Positions 5,161-5,685 of a stretch of DNA of 5,685 nucleotides are shown piece by piece. Under the pieces are notes generated by a model. That model did not search any database. It was not told where the DNA came from and saw nothing but the letters and a program-made list of their open reading frames with translations. The position numbers were made by a program, and so were the translations under genes. The stretch's first letter is position 1. Every line of letters begins with the position of its first letter. This DNA comes from Anaerolineales bacterium (GTDB taxonomy: Bacteria; Chloroflexota; Anaerolineae; Anaerolineales; UBA6663): positions 1 to 5,685 of the forward strand of contig JAEURM010000143.1 in assembly GCA_016789245.1 (NCBI GenBank), read 5' to 3'.

Positions 5161-5244
5161 TGCCGAGGGAGGGAGTCGAACCCTCACGTCCGGTTAGGAC
5201 AGCGGTTTTTGAGACCGCCGCGTCTGCCATTCCGCCACCTCGGC
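5161..5244 (-). tRNA. tRNA-Leu (anticodon CAA)
   Basis: The 84-nt minus-strand gene folds as a class II tRNA. GCCGAGG (5244-5238) pairs fully with CCTCGGC near the 3' end, and A at 5161 is the discriminator base, as expected for leucine. The anticodon stem GCGGT/ACCGC encloses loop CTCAAAA, so the anticodon is CAA (5211-5209), reading UUG. A long variable arm with stem GTCC/GGAC and a T arm GAGGG-TTCGACT-CCCTC are present. The 3' CCA is not encoded (the next bases are CAC), so it must be added by tRNA nucleotidyltransferase. A consensus-like promoter lies just upstream and a terminator just downstream, which makes this a single-gene unit. Confidence 0.97.
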
Positions 5245-5256
5245 TAGCGAAGGCGC

Positions 5257-5285
5257 ATTATAACGGAAACATCTGTAATTGTTGA
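5257..5285 (-). promoter_or_regulatory. Promoter of tRNA-Leu
   Basis: On the minus strand TCAACA (5285-5280, four of six consensus) and a perfect TATAAT (5262-5257) are separated by 17 nt. Transcription should start near 5250, leaving a leader of about six bases before the mature tRNA end at 5244. Confidence 0.7.
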
Positions 5286-5301
5286 GGGTTCACCTTTCCA
5301 C

Positions 5302-5329
5302 GTAAGGGCAGACGGCCATTTGCCCCTAC
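5302..5329. repeat. 28-bp dispersed palindrome, copy 2
   Basis: The element begins GTAAGGGCAGACGGCCAT and ends GCCCCTAC. It matches copy 1 (1694-1721) at 22 of 28 positions with no gaps, with the central GGCCAT and both ends conserved. The flanking C5301 and G5330 extend the palindrome by one pair. It ends 10 nt before the ychF ATG, nearly the same distance as copy 1 from the rsmI ATG (8 nt). Confidence 0.85.
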
Positions 5330-5339
5330 GCATACTTTT

Positions 5340-5685
5340 ATGAAACTTGGAATCATTGGTCTGCCACAGGCAGGCAAAACAACTATTTTTAATGCCTTAA
5401 CGCGCGGTGATAAGCCGGTGGGCGGAGCGCGGCAAATTGGCGGTGGGCGCTTTGAAGTGCAAACCGCCGTAGTGCCCGTGCCAGATGCGCGGGTGGATAC
5501 GCTCTCCGCTATGTTCAACCCGCGCAAAACCATTTACGCCCAAGTGGTGTATGCGGATATTGCGGGCTTGGAAGCGCCAGACGAGGCCAAGGATAAAGGC
5601 GGCTTCTCTGGGCAATTGCTAAACCAACTGAGCACGATGGAAGGCTTTTTGCAGGTGGTGCGCGCGTTTGAAAACCCCACCGTGC
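5340..5685 (+). CDS. ychF: YchF/OLA1-family P-loop NTPase, N-terminal part
   Basis: The window ends inside this gene, so only the first 115 residues are seen. YchF is an Obg-related, ribosome-associated P-loop protein that prefers ATP to GTP in characterised members. The start MKLGIIGLPQAGKTTIFNAL carries the Walker A motif G-L-P-Q-A-G-K-T-T (7-15), where most relatives have GLPNVGKST. VPVPDARVDTLSAMFNPRK (45-63) matches the family's VPD.R...L......K segment, and DIAGL (73-77) is the Walker B/G3 motif with the Leu typical of this branch in the usual catalytic Gln place. FLQVVRAFENPTV (103-115) matches the VVR.F region before the specificity motif, which lies outside. The ATG at 5340 fits the family N-terminus. 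No Shine-Dalgarno is seen; the 28-bp palindrome lies 10 nt upstream. It is divergent from tRNA-Leu. Confidence 0.88.
   Translation, partial: MKLGIIGLPQAGKTTIFNALTRGDKPVGGARQIGGGRFEVQTAVVPVPDARVDTLSAMFNPRKTIYAQVVYADIAGLEAPDEAKDKGGFSGQLLNQLSTMEGFLQVVRAFENPTV

Overview
The window reads as chromosomal DNA of a bacterium with moderately high G+C. A Chloroflexota (Anaerolineae-like) origin is my best guess. It rests on style rather than on a marker gene: membrane-anchored proteins with Pro/Thr-rich linkers and Ig-like tails, mostly non-Shine-Dalgarno starts, and gene junctions filled with short palindromic repeats. No phage, insertion sequence, CRISPR or plasmid feature is visible.

Layout. Bases 1-153 are the 3' end of an unidentified plus-strand gene. 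Plus-strand genes then follow closely: a MobA-like nucleotidyltransferase (304-1083), a PAP2-type membrane phosphatase (1143-1697), rsmI for 16S rRNA 2'-O-methylation (1730-2542), a SIS-domain protein of the phosphoglucose/phosphomannose isomerase family (2604-3599), and a small two-helix membrane ORF of uncertain reality (3624-3926). Converging on these, on the minus strand, are two overlapping genes for paralogous membrane-anchored proteins (4728-5087, then 3937-4731). Upstream of that pair, also on the minus strand, is a complete tRNA-Leu(CAA) (5161-5244) with a recognisable promoter and terminator. The divergent plus-strand ychF starts at 5340 and runs off the window.

How the parts relate. 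The plus-strand cluster is probably co-transcribed in part, with gaps of 24-61 nt, but the genes do not form one obvious pathway. The nucleotidyltransferase and the phosphatase could act on an activated lipid or sugar precursor, which is inference only. RsmI and YchF both act at the ribosome but are not adjacent.

The most striking signal is not a gene. Every plus-strand junction carries an inverted or direct repeat, and most differ from one another. They are a REP-like cluster (162-256), a three-by-three inverted array of ATCCGTT (1062-1123), a 28-bp palindrome (1694-1721) with a second 22/28-identical copy before ychF (5302-5329), a perfect 20-bp inverted repeat (2550-2597), and an ACGCAAAAACGC-type element (3599-3621). 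Several supply the stop codon or last codons of the upstream gene and end within about 20 nt of the next start. The isomerase-like protein also appears to lack key catalytic residues of its family and ends just where one of these repeats begins.
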